From NCBI GenBank assembly GCA_021299615.1, contig JAJTHC010000255.1, positions 1 to 8,325 on the forward strand: DNA of 8,325 nucleotides, written 5' to 3'. A program made the translations under genes and the position numbers. This DNA comes from Vampirovibrionales bacterium. GTDB lineage: Bacteria > Cyanobacteriota > Vampirovibrionia > Vampirovibrionales > JAJTHC01. Below, piece by piece: positions 6,699 to 8,325 of the stretch (position 1 is the first letter of the stretch; each line of letters starts with the position of its first letter). The notes beneath the pieces are model-generated. The model did no database searches and was not told where the DNA came from. It was given only the letters and a program-made list of their open reading frames with translations.

Positions 6699-6848
6699 AG
6701 AATAGAATCCTTTGTCTTTATTTAAGGTAGCTGTGTATATAATGAACACCATAGTAGCGTAGTTCTTAGCCACTAGTGCTGATTTCATGTTAATGATAAA
6801 CTTAAAGTATGAGATAAATACATCTTTAGATCAAAGGAAACATCCACC
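6699..6848. other. 150-bp divergent intergenic region upstream of ahcY
   Basis: This short AT-rich gap must hold promoters for both the minus-strand gene at 6698 and ahcY at 6849. A TTATATA stretch at about 6735-6741 (read on the minus strand) could serve as a -10 for the minus gene, without a good -35. No convincing promoter was seen for ahcY. It also contains gaacaccatagta (6744-6756), the near reverse complement of the left end of repeat copy 2. The leader before ahcY shows no SAH-riboswitch-like structure. Confidence 0.4.
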
Positions 6849-8120
6849 ATGCCGATTACCTTGCCTTCTCCTGAAATTAACGATATTGACCTTGCCCCTC
6901 AAGGCAAAAAGCAGATCGATTGGGCGTTGCAAGACATGCCTGTGCTTCAAAGTATTCGTGAACGCTTCTTAAAAGAACAACCCCTAAAAGGCGTTCGGAT
7001 CTCGTCTTGCGGACACATGACCAAAGAGCTTGCAGCGTTAGCCATTACCATTCAAGCGGGCGGAGCCGACAGCATGGTGATTGCCTCTAACCCCATTACC
7101 ACGCAAGACGATGTGGCAGCGTCACTCGTCAAGGATTACGGTTTGGCGATTTACGCCCAACGAGGCGAAAGCGTTGACACCTACCGTCGCCATGTACAGC
7201 TCGCCGTGGATTTTGAGCCTCACATCATTATGGACGACGGCGGAGACGTCTGTGCCGCCATGAAAAACACCCGTCCTGACTGGTGTGATTCTGTATGGGG
7301 AAGCACGGAAGAAACCACCGCAGGTATTACTCGCCTAAAAGCCTTAGATGCTCAAAACGCCTTGCCTTGGCCTGCCATTGGCGTAAATGAATCGAAGACC
7401 AAGCACTTGTTTGACAACCGTTACGGCACAGGGCAAAGCACGCTCGACAGCATTATGCGAGCCTGTAACATTTTAATTGCAGGTAAAACCGTGGTGATTA
7501 TGGGCTATGGCTGGTGCGGACGTGGCTGTGCCATGCGTGCCAAGGGCTTAGGGGCGAATGTGATTGTCTGTGAAGTGGATCACATGAAGGCGTTAGAAGC
7601 TGTGATGGACGGCTACCGAGTCATGCCGATTTCGGAAGCATCGACCTTAGGCGATATTTTTATTTGCATTACGAGCAATAAGCATGTGATTGACACGCCT
7701 CACTTTGCGGTGATGAAGGATCAAGCCATTATTTGTAACGCTGGGCATCAGAATTGGGAGTTCAATTATGACGCTCTTAAAGCATGCTCTGTCACTGTGA
7801 CGGAACCTCGCCCTTATGTGGAAGGCTGTGTACAGGCGGACGGTCGCACGATTTACGCCTTGAGTCAAGGGCGTTTGGTGAACTTGACGGCAGCGGAAGG
7901 GCATCCAGCGAGTGTGATGGATATGAGCTTTGCCAATCAGGCGTTGGCGGTGGAATACTTGGTGAAAAACAAAGGCAACTTGGGCAATCATTTAATGACC
8001 TTACCTGCGGAATTGGATTACAATATCGCCAAGCTGAAATTAGCCTCGATGGGTATTGCCATTGACTCGATGACACCAGCGATGTTGGAATATATGAGTA
8101 GTTGGAACATGGGAACCTAG
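6849..8120 (+). CDS. ahcY: S-adenosylhomocysteinase, short form
   Basis: This 423-residue NAD-dependent cytosolic enzyme splits S-adenosylhomocysteine into adenosine and homocysteine, relieving inhibition of methyltransferases. Conserved parts seen are H56 in SCGHMTKE, the NPITTQDDVAASL segment (81-93), DDGGD at 129-133, E155 in GSTEETTAG, the catalytic K185-D189-N190 group in NESKTKHLFDNRYG, and the NAD-binding motif GYGWCGRG at 219-226. NAGH at 297-300 is kept, but the usual following FDVEI is QNWEF here. It lacks the roughly 40-residue insertion and the long C-terminal tail of eukaryotic and proteobacterial forms. It ends YMSSWNMGT, like the short forms of archaea, Thermotoga and other bacteria. 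AAAGGA lies 10 bases before ATG 6849. It is monocistronic or first in a unit, with 136 bases before the next gene. Confidence 0.96.
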   Translation: MPITLPSPEINDIDLAPQGKKQIDWALQDMPVLQSIRERFLKEQPLKGVRISSCGHMTKELAALAITIQAGGADSMVIASNPITTQDDVAASLVKDYGLAIYAQRGESVDTYRRHVQLAVDFEPHIIMDDGGDVCAAMKNTRPDWCDSVWGSTEETTAGITRLKALDAQNALPWPAIGVNESKTKHLFDNRYGTGQSTLDSIMRACNILIAGKTVVIMGYGWCGRGCAMRAKGLGANVIVCEVDHMKALEAVMDGYRVMPISEASTLGDIFICITSNKHVIDTPHFAVMKDQAIICNAGHQNWEFNYDALKACSVTVTEPRPYVEGCVQADGRTIYALSQGRLVNLTAAEGHPASVMDMSFANQALAVEYLVKNKGNLGNHLMTLPAELDYNIAKLKLASMGIAIDSMTPAMLEYMSSWNMGT

Positions 8121-8256
8121 TTTTGTAACGCATTGAAAATCGTTTGTTTTTATTTGTAAAGATTTATTTAGAAACGACACAAAAAACCATTGAAAAATCC
8201 TTTATGCTAGTGAACACTTTTTTATTCACATCAGGCATTTTGAAGGTTTATGACAA

Positions 8257-8325
8257 ATGGCTAATCAATACGATTATTCTTACAATCAAAACAAACGCAT
8301 CCTCGAAATTCGGGATGCTCAAACC
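8257..8325 (+). CDS. 5' end of an unidentified gene, cut by the window edge
   Basis: ATG at 8257 opens a frame of 23 codons to the edge (MANQYDYSYNQNKRILEIRD and three more residues), rich in Tyr, Asn and Gln at the start. GAAGG at 8242-8246 is 10 bases upstream. An overlapping ATG at 8250, closer to that site, gives only a four-codon peptide (MTNG) whose stop lies inside this gene. Too short to assign. The 136-base gap after ahcY shows no strong terminator, and a TATGCTAG box near 8203-8210 is a possible -10 without a clear -35. Confidence 0.6.
   Translation, partial: MANQYDYSYNQNKRILEIRDAQT

Noticed and set aside
6699..6788. Longer start at 6788 for the unknown minus-strand gene
   Set aside because: The extra 30 residues lack a good ribosome site, run through the divergent promoter region and would overlap the likely -10. 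ATG 6698 has AAGGA in place.
6780..6848. SAH riboswitch before ahcY
   Set aside because: The leader is short and AT-rich with no GC-rich stem or pseudoknot-like pattern.

Overview
The window is an ordinary stretch of bacterial chromosome with mid-range base composition. It carries housekeeping genes (heme synthesis, tRNA modification, methyl-cycle recycling) mixed with genes of unknown role and a small family of short repeats between genes. Most genes have clear Shine-Dalgarno sites and standard codons, so a bacterium is certain. The short-form S-adenosylhomocysteinase (423 aa) and HemY-type oxidase do not fix the phylum. A cyanobacterial-lineage relative such as the non-photosynthetic Vampirovibrionia is possible, but that is a guess.

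Layout. On the minus strand, reading right to left from 2142 to the left edge, are hemY (616-2142), a short AT-rich Schlafen AlbA_2-domain protein (102-578) and the first 24 codons of an unidentified gene (1-72). A larger minus-strand gene for a TPR-repeat protein (2418-4055) ends at a good intrinsic terminator (2337-2366). A 410-bp gap then separates it from the divergent plus-strand miaB (4466-5830). That gap holds a 148-bp element with 26/27-matching terminal inverted repeats. After miaB lies a second, inverted and diverged copy of the same element (about 5833-5985). Next come an unrecognised minus-strand gene (5988-6698) whose layout faintly recalls bacterial gasdermins, the divergent plus-strand ahcY (6849-8120), and the start of another gene (8257 to the right edge).

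How the parts relate. No multi-gene pathway is visible. MiaB consumes SAM, and AhcY removes the S-adenosylhomocysteine formed by methyl transfer, so the two are metabolically linked but not an operon. The points most worth a second look are the two-copy intergenic element with three sequence blocks at conserved spacing, the unknown gene beside it (bracketed by short inverted repeats), and the single-domain AlbA_2 protein that seems to lack the usual C-terminal part of its family.
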